A model generated the notes under the pieces. That model was not told where the DNA came from, made no database searches, and was given only the letters and a program-made list of their open reading frames with translations. The translations under genes were made by a program, and so were the position numbers. From positions 1 to 35,848 of IMG/VR virus record IMGVR_UViG_3300025467_000038: a stretch of DNA of 35,848 bases. The stretch is one strand, 5' to 3'. This stretch comes from a virus. Shown here in pieces: positions 25,811-31,769 of this stretch. Position 1 is the first letter of the stretch; each line of letters starts with the position of its first letter.

Positions 25811-25818
25811 TATTTACC
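25811..25818 (-). promoter_or_regulatory. Late-promoter-like octamer GGTAAATA
   Basis: GGTAAATA on the minus strand, 7 nt before ATG 25803. Confidence 0.4.
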
Positions 25819-25838
25819 TTAATGTCTTACTATTCAAT

Positions 25839-25873
25839 AAAAAGGAACCCGGCTCAGATTGCTCCAAGCCGGG
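25839..25873 (-). terminator. Hairpin terminator, probably bidirectional
   Basis: Stem CCCGGCT/AGCCGGG (7 bp) with a 12-nt loop. On the minus strand a five-T run lies 4 nt past the stem; on the plus strand CGTTGTTTTT follows. It separates the 25895-26080 gene and RNA operon from the 25803 gene. Confidence 0.8.
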
Positions 25874-25894
25874 CGTTGTTTTTCTAGTTAATAG

Positions 25895-26080
25895 TTAAAA
25901 AAGATGCTGGTGAGGAAAACCAACGTGATCGAAAAACCACTGTTTTACCTTTTGCCAACTTCCTTTTAGGTTTTCAACGAACTCTGACTTTACCTTGCGG
26001 CTACCCACCTTGTAATCATCGAGGGCGATTTTTACAAGACCAGCAACAGCAAGATAACTTGTTATCATTAATGCTTGCAT
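25895..26080 (-). CDS. Small possibly membrane-anchored protein
   Basis: A 61-residue peptide. Residues 1-20 (MQALMITSYLAVAGLVKIAL) are hydrophobic and could be a membrane helix or signal anchor. The rest is basic and amphipathic (YKVGSRKVKSEFVENLKGSWQKVKQWFF) and ends GFPHQHLF. I know no family. It follows the tmRNA-tRNA-Glu unit on the same strand after 145 nt and is followed by a terminator. The leader contains several alternative hairpins. A short amphipathic membrane peptide fits a holin-like or envelope-acting role, but nothing proves it. Confidence 0.6.
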   Translation of the reverse strand: MQALMITSYLAVAGLVKIALDDYKVGSRKVKSEFVENLKGSWQKVKQWFFDHVGFPHQHLF

Positions 26081-26090
26081 AGTTGTTGTT

Positions 26091-26146
26091 GAGGTTAGAA
26101 CCTCGGCCCGAGGGCTTCGGTTGTTATGCTGGATACTGTCACCAGC
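26091..26146 (-). promoter_or_regulatory. Cluster of alternative hairpins in a leader
   Basis: Between tRNA-Glu and the 26080 start lie GAGGT-TCTA-ACCTC (26091-26104), CCTCG-GGC-CGAGG (26101-26113), CCGA-AGCCC-TCGG (26108-26120) and GCTGG...CCAGC (26128-26146). The first three share bases and exclude one another, as in attenuators. No known riboswitch class is recognised. Confidence 0.35.
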
Positions 26147-26225
26147 ACAAATACTTACTTGGGTTTCTTAAATAATATTAAGAAAATCCATAGGAATAAA
26201 CTATCACTTCTATTTGGATTAAGAA

Positions 26226-26300
26226 TGGTACCCCTACGCGGAATCGAACCGCGATTAGCGAAATGAAAATCCGATGTCCTAACCGTTAGACGATAGGGGC
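26226..26300 (-). tRNA. tRNA-Glu (anticodon TTC), CCA encoded
   Basis: 75 nt including the encoded CCA. Acceptor stem GCCCCTA/TAGGGGT (G1-T72 wobble). The D arm contains GTCTAACGGTTAGGAC. The anticodon loop TTTTCAT gives TTC; its stem starts with a T-C mismatch. The T arm CGCGG-TTCGAAT-CCGCG is perfect. It lies 7 nt downstream of the tmRNA on the same strand, so both probably come from one precursor. Confidence 0.93.
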
Positions 26301-26307
26301 AAAAAAA

Positions 26308-26690
26308 TGGTGGACCTGCCGGGTACTGCCCCCGGGTGTTCTGTAATGTTCTTATCAGTTTCTACAAGCTTATCATTACTAATAAGATGTATACCCGTAA
26401 TGCTAGTATACAAATTGTTTGGTAGTATTCCTGCTATTCTACTACCATTGAATAGTCAGTCTCGCTGAATGACGGTTATAGTATATAGCGAGAATCTATA
26501 TTATAACCGATCGAGCTTAAGCAGCTGCGAGTGCGAAGCTTTCGCCGAATGAAAGAGATTCTTTCACGGAAGCGACTGCGTTCTTGAGGCTTTGAATGAT
26601 GCCGTTTGTTTTTGTAGTAATTTATAAAGGATTTACTAATCCTGCTTGCTTCTAATACATCTGCCACAGAGTCGAATCTGGTACAGGCCC
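26308..26690 (-). ncRNA. ssrA: Transfer-messenger RNA (tmRNA), one-piece, with 18-residue tag
   Basis: A 383-nt tmRNA that rescues stalled ribosomes and tags the nascent protein. The tRNA-like ends pair perfectly (GGGCCTG with CAGGTCC), with the G3-T70 pair and A73 that identify alanine, and CCA is encoded. The 5' side has the D-arm segment CAGATTCGAC. The T stem CCGGG/CCCGG has an atypical loop, GGCAGTA. The tag frame (26517-26573) starts after CAGTC, like TAGTC in E. coli, and reads ASVKESLSFGESFALAAA then TAA. Four pseudoknots can be drawn: PK1 26614-26642, PK2 26461-26509 (CTCGCT/AGCGAG), PK3 26421-26455 (CTATTC/GAATAG, GGTAGTA/TACTACC) and PK4 26374-26412 (CATTAC/GTAATG). The order is normal, not permuted. 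A few phages are known to carry tmRNA. Confidence 0.96.
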
Positions 26691-26710
26691 ATTAAAATAT
26701 GTTAAAGAAC

Positions 26711-26718
26711 TATAAGTA
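26711..26718 (+). promoter_or_regulatory. Late-promoter-like octamer TATAAGTA
   Basis: TATAAGTA, 16 nt before ATG 26735. The same short spacer (26691-26734) must also hold the promoter of the divergent tmRNA, which I could not pin down. Confidence 0.45.
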
Positions 26719-26734
26719 ATATAATATATTTACA

Positions 26735-27133
26735 ATGAATAGCAACTTAAAAGTTTTAGCGGAGCAATATCAAACAATACTCGAAAAACGTGTTCAACCT
26801 GAACCAGAAACAGAAGAGTCGTTTGAACAGTTCTTAACTAAAAGAGCTGCGGGTGCTGCTAAAATTGCTCATAGTTCAAAAGAAAAGGGTGGGTTTGCTA
26901 CTTTAACAGCTATTCATTTTGCTGCTAAAGCTAAACCTTATAAAGAATCAGAGCAGTGGGCTACTAAAGAAGGTAAAGACGCACATTACAAAAAAATGGC
27001 AGAAGAAGTTTATGCTAAATTAGCAAATTTAGATAAACTATCTCAAAAAGAGTTTCAAGCTCTTATGGGTGAGCTGGAAGTTTGGGGCGAAGTATATATT
27101 CGCTCAACTAAGCCTGAAAGTTTAAAGATTTAA
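26735..27133 (+). CDS. Helical phage protein, unknown
   Basis: A 132-residue, charged, alpha-helical protein (MNSNLKVLAEQYQTILEKRV...). The middle has FLTKRAAGAAKIAHSSKEKGGFA and AIHFAAKAKPYKESEQW. The C-terminal part reads KEFQALMGELEVWGEVYIRSTKPES. No membrane segment, metal site or catalytic motif is visible. It stands alone between the divergent tmRNA and the convergent tRNA-Gly, whose CCA end lies 2 nt past its stop codon. No function assigned. Confidence 0.8.
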   Translation: MNSNLKVLAEQYQTILEKRVQPEPETEESFEQFLTKRAAGAAKIAHSSKEKGGFATLTAIHFAAKAKPYKESEQWATKEGKDAHYKKMAEEVYAKLANLDKLSQKEFQALMGELEVWGEVYIRSTKPESLKI

Positions 27134-27135
27134 AT

Positions 27136-27210
27136 TGGAGCGGAGTGACGGGCTCGAACCGTCGACATCCTCGTTGGCAACGAGATATTCTACCACTGAA
27201 TTAACCCCGC
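27136..27210 (-). tRNA. tRNA-Gly (anticodon GCC), CCA encoded
   Basis: 75 nt with CCA. Acceptor GCGGGGT/ACTCCGC (one G-T pair). D arm TTCAGTGGTAGAA. Anticodon stem TCTCG/CGAGG around TTGCCAA gives GCC. T arm GACGG-TTCGAGC-CCGTC. It begins 24 nt after the stop of the sulfotransferase-like gene 27234-28238 on the same strand and may be processed from its transcript. The gene may serve the Gly-rich collagen fibre, although GCC reads GGC/GGT only. Confidence 0.94.
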
Positions 27211-27233
27211 GTATAAAATATTTAGTTAAGATC

Positions 27234-28238
27234 TTACTTTTTCCAGCTGTCTCTATCGTAATTAAAGCGTTCAAACCATTCCTGCATATTCTCATAAACC
27301 ATATCAGCTAATTCTTGAGTATAAAACGAACGCCAATCTTCGCTATATAAGGTATACAAATCTATAAGCTTTACTTTTTCTTTAAACCCGTCAGGCACTA
27401 TGAAAAAGTTTCTTAAAAAGGTTTTTAATTTATTGTCGGGTATTTCTTTAAGCTGTCCGTATAATTTTTTTAACTGTATCTGAGAATAACTTTTAGGGGT
27501 AGTTTTAAAAATAGCATTGTATATTTTCGGGTTATTTTCTATAAAACTAGTAAAATAATTTGTATTATAATTGTCAAATAAAGTTAAACATACAATTACA
27601 TATTTTAATAAAGTACTGTTATACTGTGTAGTACAAGGATTAGTTGTATTAAGCTTAGTTACACCGGGTACTTTGAGTATATCTTCTTTATAGTTTTCTA
27701 AACGTACAATATAATCTATTTTTTCTGGTAGTTTTTTAGGTTTGTACAAAACTACCTTACCGTCATCAACGTATTTTTGAGCTATCTTTTTATTTTTACT
27801 AATCTTCATCCAATCTTTAAATGAATCTAAGACTGGCGGATTCGATAGGTAAACTTTTGTTGCAGTAGTACCATCCTCGCCGTTTTTTACTTCATCAAAC
27901 CACAAAGGCATTTTATCTAATATGTCTAAATACGGACTGTATGGTCTGATAGCCAAGGATTGTGCTAACTTCCATTGAGAAAAAACTAAAGTATAAGGAT
28001 TACGCACATTAACTATAACTGGGTATTTGGAGTACTCTTCTGGTATTTCAAGGGCGTGGGTGTAAGGTCTAGCACCGGCAAATGTATGGCCGTTTGTCTG
28101 GACTATATTGATACCATTAAGGTGCATAGTATCAAACGTTGCTCTAGATCCAGTACGAGGCGGTAAAAGCCAAATATGATCGTTAGATAAGAAATTCATA
28201 CCGCTACTTACCCGTTGTGGTAAAAAATTAAATGTCAT
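27234..28238 (-). CDS. Sulfotransferase-fold protein 1
   Basis: A 334-residue protein. The 5'-PAPS-binding loop is WLLPPRTGSRATFDTM (R28-T29-G30-S31-R32). The 3'-phosphate motif is VIVNVRNPYTLVFSQW (R79, N80, P81, S87). These are the two cofactor signatures of the sulfotransferase superfamily, which moves sulfate from PAPS to sugars, lipids or tyrosines. The middle (~residues 100-290) is larger than in the two relatives downstream. The C-terminus, LADMVYENMQEWFERFNYD then RDSWKK, is shared with both. The start at 28238 abuts the divergent octamer of the SGNH-like gene. Acceptor unknown; a phage or host glycan is plausible. Confidence 0.8.
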   Translation of the reverse strand: MTFNFLPQRVSSGMNFLSNDHIWLLPPRTGSRATFDTMHLNGINIVQTNGHTFAGARPYTHALEIPEEYSKYPVIVNVRNPYTLVFSQWKLAQSLAIRPYSPYLDILDKMPLWFDEVKNGEDGTTATKVYLSNPPVLDSFKDWMKISKNKKIAQKYVDDGKVVLYKPKKLPEKIDYIVRLENYKEDILKVPGVTKLNTTNPCTTQYNSTLLKYVIVCLTLFDNYNTNYFTSFIENNPKIYNAIFKTTPKSYSQIQLKKLYGQLKEIPDNKLKTFLRNFFIVPDGFKEKVKLIDLYTLYSEDWRSFYTQELADMVYENMQEWFERFNYDRDSWKK

Positions 28239-28245
28239 ATAAGTA
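28238..28245 (+). promoter_or_regulatory. Late-promoter-like octamer TATAAGTA deciding a GTG start
   Basis: TATAAGTA, 7 nt before GTG 28253. It begins on the last base of the divergent gene's start codon. The usual spacing supports GTG as the true start. Confidence 0.5.
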
Positions 28246-28252
28246 ACAACGC

Positions 28253-28999
28253 GTGCAACAATTAGACCATAAAGATAAAAGTGTGTGGGCTAATGGCCTA
28301 TACAAAAATATAGCTAATACTGAAGTAGAGTGGCTTAGAATGGATTCTAAGGAAAGATTTACAGAGCATTTAAAGACTCGTAAAGATAATTTGCAAAAGT
28401 ATGGATGGTTAGATACTAAATTTACATATAAGTTTAATAAGGATGGGTTTAGAAGCATAGAGTTTATGCAAAACCCAGATATAATGTTTTTAGGTTGTAG
28501 TTACACGCTCGGTATCGGTCTACCAGTAGAATGTACCTGGCCCGATATAGTTACTAAAGCATTAAATATAAAAAGCGTTAACTTAGGAATAGGTGGTGGA
28601 GCAATAGATACTTTTTTTAGGATTAGCTTACACTGGATAAATAAATTAAAACCTAAAACTGTAGTGCTTTATGTACCGTTCAAAGAGAGATTAGAAATCA
28701 TAAGAAATAACGGGTATATATATCTGTCGTCCCATTATTTTGAACAATATAATGTTTTTCTTGAAGATTGGTTTGCAAATCGAGAAAACTCTTATTTTAA
28801 TTACTTAAAAAACGTTTTAGCTATAAAACAGGTATGCCAAGATAATAACACTAAGCTAATTGTGTTTGACGAGACTCCCGAACGTATAGATTTTGCTAGA
28901 GATTTGTCTCACCCGGGGGTAGAGACAAATAAACTTATTGCTCAAATTGCATTAAAGCATATTGAGAGTAATCAAGATTTCCAGCTATCTTTTGAATAA
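28253..28999 (+). CDS. SGNH/GDSL-like hydrolase
   Basis: A 248-residue protein starting at GTG (MQQLDHKDKSVWANG). Block I is IMFLGCSYTLGIGLP with G81-C82-S83, i.e. Cys where the family name-giving motif has Asp but with the nucleophile Ser kept. Block II is NLGIGGGAIDTFFR. The C-terminal D-x-x-H is DLSHPGVETN (~D216, H219), so the catalytic Ser-Asp-His could form. Family members deacetylate or de-esterify sugars and lipids. It is the only plus-strand gene in the sulfotransferase cassette: divergent from protein 1 and convergent with protein 2, overlapping that gene by 28 bp at the 3' ends. Removing acyl groups before sulfation is a possible joint role, inferred from position only. Confidence 0.78.
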   Translation: MQQLDHKDKSVWANGLYKNIANTEVEWLRMDSKERFTEHLKTRKDNLQKYGWLDTKFTYKFNKDGFRSIEFMQNPDIMFLGCSYTLGIGLPVECTWPDIVTKALNIKSVNLGIGGGAIDTFFRISLHWINKLKPKTVVLYVPFKERLEIIRNNGYIYLSSHYFEQYNVFLEDWFANRENSYFNYLKNVLAIKQVCQDNNTKLIVFDETPERIDFARDLSHPGVETNKLIAQIALKHIESNQDFQLSFE

Positions 29000-29682
29000 C
29001 CAAATGCAGTAAAATCTGCTTGATAAGCTTTATACACTACGTCTGCTAAGACTTGTGAAGTATATGCGGCTTTCCAGGATAGGTTATTAATATTAATATG
29101 ATGATATCTATCAGTGTAGATATTCATTCTGTAAGCCCAATTATTAACTATACCCGGTATAACTGTACTTAACCCCGTTACACTCGCACTTAAACTTTCT
29201 AAACGTACGAAATTAACATTAGCTAAATCAATACCGGCTACGGCTAGTTGATCAGTGATTTGTCCGCGTGATACTCCTATCAAAGGTGAACCACTGGTTG
29301 GTGTAAAGTAAGTCCAACAACCCTTGTCTGCAGTAGGAGAAGCTGAAAGCGGTTGAGACCATATACCTGTAGCATCTCTATTGAGAATAAAAGAATCAAA
29401 CGCAACAGTGGGTACTCCTTTAGCGGTTAAAAATTTATTAACGTGTAACCAATCTGTAAACACAATGTCGTATGGGTTTCTTATAGTACAAACGATCGTT
29501 TTGTATGTAGTGCCAGCTGGAATAGCAAAATTACGAGTAAACTCTACAGGGGCTGCAGACACGCCTGTTGTTAATACGGATTGCTCATCGTTAATTTCAC
29601 TTAAATATGAATAAAGAGATCTTGAACCTGTAAAAGAAGGCGCGAGTTGTACTGTAGATAAAGCTGGATAAAATATGGCCAT
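28972..29682 (-). CDS. Sulfotransferase-fold protein 2 (diverged)
   Basis: A 236-residue protein from ATG 29682 (MAIFYPALSTVQLAPSFTGS). An upstream TTG at 29697 would add five residues but lies within the octamer promoter. The cofactor loop is SFTGSRS (G19-S20-R21), with Ser-Phe in place of the Pro-Arg or Pro-x of its relatives. The 3'-motif is IVCTIRNPYDIVFTDW (R68-N69-P70, T76 for Ser). The C-terminus VLADVVYKAYQADFTAFGYS then KDSWKS matches the other two. The middle is Ala/Thr/Ser-rich and lacks most basic residues, so it may be a changed or inactive member. It is the last gene of the 31300-28972 run but has its own octamer. Confidence 0.75.
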   Translation of the reverse strand: MAIFYPALSTVQLAPSFTGSRSLYSYLSEINDEQSVLTTGVSAAPVEFTRNFAIPAGTTYKTIVCTIRNPYDIVFTDWLHVNKFLTAKGVPTVAFDSFILNRDATGIWSQPLSASPTADKGCWTYFTPTSGSPLIGVSRGQITDQLAVAGIDLANVNFVRLESLSASVTGLSTVIPGIVNNWAYRMNIYTDRYHHININNLSWKAAYTSQVLADVVYKAYQADFTAFGYSKDSWKS

Positions 29683-29687
29683 AACTA

Positions 29688-29695
29688 TATTTATC
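29688..29695 (-). promoter_or_regulatory. Late-promoter-like octamer GATAAATA
   Basis: GATAAATA on the minus strand, 5 nt before ATG 29682. It decides for this ATG against the upstream TTG. Confidence 0.55.
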
Positions 29696-29697
29696 AA

Positions 29698-30072
29698 TTA
29701 TTGAACGCCTTTTAAATACGGACAAGAGAAGTTTTTACATATATTTGGACGTATTTCATACACACTACAACATTTTAGCGTTGAATTATAAAATATACAA
29801 GGCTTTCTAACGTGTTTATTATCAACTCTTAGCGCAGGATAATGAGACGGATTCTGATAAAAAGATCTCTCCGGAAACAGTTTAGAACCTTCCTCATATT
29901 CTAAAAATACATCTTCTTTTTGTACATTAATACCAGAAAACTTTAACTTGAGTCTATTTAAAAATTGTTCTGAGTCGTCGATAGGACCTATTATAAAGTC
30001 TCTATCGTCAAGCTGACAGCAACCACCGTGGTTGCCTTCAAATCCTAAACATTTTTCACTACAATGGTTCAT
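29698..30072 (-). CDS. YkgJ-like zinc/iron-chelating cysteine-cluster protein
   Basis: A 124-residue protein. Clustered cysteines sit at both ends: CSEKCLGFEGNHGGCCQLDD near the N-terminus and KPCIFYNSTLKCCSVYEIRP then NICKNFSCPYLKG at the C-terminus. The C-C-x-(I/V)-Y-x-x-R-P-x-x-C-(K/R)-x-F pattern is the signature of the YkgJ/CxxCxxCC family, thought to bind zinc or an iron-sulfur cluster. Biochemical role in phages is unknown. The start overlaps the upstream sulfotransferase-like stop (ATGA), so translation is coupled, and it sits between sulfotransferase-like proteins 2 and 3. A redox or maturation partner for the cassette is a guess. Confidence 0.82.
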   Translation of the reverse strand: MNHCSEKCLGFEGNHGGCCQLDDRDFIIGPIDDSEQFLNRLKLKFSGINVQKEDVFLEYEEGSKLFPERSFYQNPSHYPALRVDNKHVRKPCIFYNSTLKCCSVYEIRPNICKNFSCPYLKGVQ

Positions 30073-30722
30073 CGCTTCCAGCTATTTTTTTCGTAGCCTA
30101 ATTTTTCAAATTGATGTTTATATGCATCGTAAACTAAATCTGCAAGTCTAGAATTATACATATAATAAGTTTTCCAATCAGCATAGTTACCAGTTCTTCT
30201 TAAATCGCCTCGAGGGTCATCTACCCCTTCGTATTTGTACTGATTGTTTAAAATATTAGAAATAAAGTCCATTTGTACAAATGGTGAGTCTATTTCAACG
30301 AAAGGTATTTTTTTAATATCTTCTTGTAAATTCTCGTATCGTATAAAATGCTTCGGTTTAAACTTTTCTATAGAGTTTTCATAATGGTCCATTATACCTT
30401 CTGGGTTCTTTAGCACAAACTGTTCAAAATCGCATAATACTTTTAACTCTCCTTTTTGTTCTTTAAAACAAGATAAATGCCAAGATGAAACCGCCCTTGA
30501 GTACGGGTTTCGTATTTGCATTATAATAGGGTAACTAGTCTTGTCAGCGGGTACGTCGTAAGAATGGGTATGCGCTACATATCTTATATTAGACTTATCG
30601 CTAAATTTTGAATCTAATTCGTAGTTATAAAAATCGTAATGTTTAAATATTTCACTAACAGCTCTAGAACCACATCGCGGACTAGCCCACCATATATAAC
30701 CTACTTTATCAGAAACGTTCAT
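30069..30722 (-). CDS. Sulfotransferase-fold protein 3
   Basis: A 217-residue protein from ATG 30722, which overlaps the methyltransferase stop as ATGA; the frame is open seven codons further upstream, but the overlap supports this start. The cofactor loop is YIWWASPRCGSRAVSEIF (R16-C17-G18-S19-R20). The 3'-motif is IIMQIRNPYSRAVSSW (R71-N72-P73, S79/S80). An AHTHSYD segment follows the loop region. The C-terminus RLADLVYDAYKHQFEKLGYE then KNSWKR is the shared ending of the trio. It is the most canonical of the three and close to single-domain size. It is coupled on both sides: methyltransferase upstream, YkgJ-like downstream. Confidence 0.82.
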   Translation of the reverse strand: MNVSDKVGYIWWASPRCGSRAVSEIFKHYDFYNYELDSKFSDKSNIRYVAHTHSYDVPADKTSYPIIMQIRNPYSRAVSSWHLSCFKEQKGELKVLCDFEQFVLKNPEGIMDHYENSIEKFKPKHFIRYENLQEDIKKIPFVEIDSPFVQMDFISNILNNQYKYEGVDDPRGDLRRTGNYADWKTYYMYNSRLADLVYDAYKHQFEKLGYEKNSWKR

Positions 30723-31300
30723 AACTTCTGATACACCCAGCAATACTCTCCTGACACAACCTGTAAACCTGGCGAATATTGAAAAAATTCGTCTACAGCT
30801 TTTTTAACGCCTGGAAATTTATGTCCGTGTTCAGGGTCAGAAGGATCAAAATAATCGTGTCCTGCAATAATACCACCTTTGCGTAGTTTCATATACCAGG
30901 CATCTAGATCAGCTTTTACATCCTCATATTCGTGACTGGCATCAATAAAAATAAAGTCTATAGATTTGTCAGGATAAGTTTTAGCAGCTTCTAAAGAAGC
31001 CATACGAATTGGATTGATAATGTGCTTTACCGGCTGCATATTCTCTAAAAACTGCATATATAGAGCATTCTGTTCATCTGGTTTTAAGTTATGCTCTACA
31101 CTACCTTGCCAGGTATCTATAACGTCAAACTTAATATTTTTACCGGAATTAGCTATTTCTACGGCTGCAAATGCAGTAGATTGTCCCATCCAAGCGCCTA
31201 CTTCAACCATATGAGAACCTTCTTGCATACAACCTATAACTGTCTTGTATAAACTAGGGAATGTAAACCAACCCTGTATATTCCAGTAATAATGATCCAT
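30719..31300 (-). CDS. SAM-dependent methyltransferase (class I)
   Basis: A 193-residue protein of the Methyltransf_24 type. Motif I is MVEVGAWMGQSTAFAAVEIA (residues ~31-50, the SAM-binding Gly loop). FDVIDTW gives the acidic residue that binds the ribose. IDFIFIDASHEYEDVKADLD and GGIIAGHDYFDP follow, typical of sugar or small-molecule O-methyltransferases with a metal site. The substrate is unknown. It is the first gene of the coupled set methyltransferase - sulfotransferase 3 - YkgJ, with an octamer 9 nt upstream. Together with the sulfotransferases it suggests glycan decoration by methylation and sulfation (inference). Confidence 0.85.
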   Translation of the reverse strand: MDHYYWNIQGWFTFPSLYKTVIGCMQEGSHMVEVGAWMGQSTAFAAVEIANSGKNIKFDVIDTWQGSVEHNLKPDEQNALYMQFLENMQPVKHIINPIRMASLEAAKTYPDKSIDFIFIDASHEYEDVKADLDAWYMKLRKGGIIAGHDYFDPSDPEHGHKFPGVKKAVDEFFQYSPGLQVVSGEYCWVYQKL

Positions 31301-31309
31301 ATTATGATT

Positions 31310-31317
31310 TACTTATA
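31310..31317 (-). promoter_or_regulatory. Late-promoter-like octamer TATAAGTA
   Basis: TATAAGTA on the minus strand, 9 nt before the methyltransferase ATG 31300. It would drive the coupled cassette genes. Confidence 0.5.
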
Positions 31318-31328
31318 CTTGATATCAT

Positions 31329-31583
31329 TCAACTATATTTAAATTCAGTAACACTAACCCCGGATCCAGACCACTCTACTCCAAACACTCTTGGCGGTTT
31401 GTCTAAAGTTTGAGCCAGACCTTTGGCTACATTAACAGCTTCCCCTGGTGTGAGGAAACTTTTTGCCTGTTTTGGGTCGGTACACCAAATATCTTTATCT
31501 AGATCTACTAAGAATAAGCCTTCCTGTAAGACATTCTTTGCAGACATTCTTACTACAGATATGTCCATTATAATATGGTTCAT
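31329..31583 (-). CDS. Small hypothetical protein
   Basis: An 84-residue protein (MNHIIMDISVVRMSAKNVLQEG). It has a mixed alpha/beta pattern, a single Cys, and a C-terminal beta hairpin-like end (RVFGVEWSGSGVSVTEFKY). No motif is recognised. Its ATG overlaps the stop of the 31580-31768 gene (ATGA), so the two are co-translated. The methyltransferase gene follows after 28 nt with its own octamer. Confidence 0.7.
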   Translation of the reverse strand: MNHIIMDISVVRMSAKNVLQEGLFLVDLDKDIWCTDPKQAKSFLTPGEAVNVAKGLAQTLDKPPRVFGVEWSGSGVSVTEFKYS

Positions 31584-31768
31584 CGTATACGTTTTTTATC
31601 AAACATACCGTAAACTTCACTTCGGCCCGATTGATATCTAACTACTAAAGTATCACTAGATAAGTTATAGTTTACTATTGGATCGCTTCCTTCTGGTATA
31701 TTAAATACCGGTGTACCGTCTGTATTATACGCTATAATACCGTTATCAGTTTTCTCTACGTACCACAT
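31580..31768 (-). CDS. Small beta-rich hypothetical protein
   Basis: A 62-residue protein (MWYVEKTDNGIIAYNTDGTPVF...), with alternating beta segments (IIAYNTDGTPVFNIP, NLSSDTLVVRYQSGRSEVYG) and a basic tail DKKRIR. It resembles a small SH3- or ferredoxin-like barrel by pattern only. It begins one nucleotide after the stop of 31770-32069 and overlaps the next gene by 4 nt, so it is part of a tight operon. Confidence 0.65.
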   Translation of the reverse strand: MWYVEKTDNGIIAYNTDGTPVFNIPEGSDPIVNYNLSSDTLVVRYQSGRSEVYGMFDKKRIR

Positions 31769-31769
31769 A

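Noticed and set aside
26476-26667. 63-residue minus-strand ORF
   Set aside because: It lies wholly inside the tmRNA in a frame different from the tag and has no start context; the RNA structure explains the sequence.
28228-28458. 76-residue minus-strand ORF
   Set aside because: It lies opposite the SGNH-like gene, overlaps the start of 28238 and has low protein-like character.
29683-29697. TTG start adding five residues to sulfotransferase-like protein 2
   Set aside because: The added codons are within the octamer promoter; ATG 29682 has the usual spacing.
30723-30743. Upstream start for sulfotransferase-like protein 3
   Set aside because: It would extend further into the methyltransferase; ATG 30722 forms a standard ATGA coupling.
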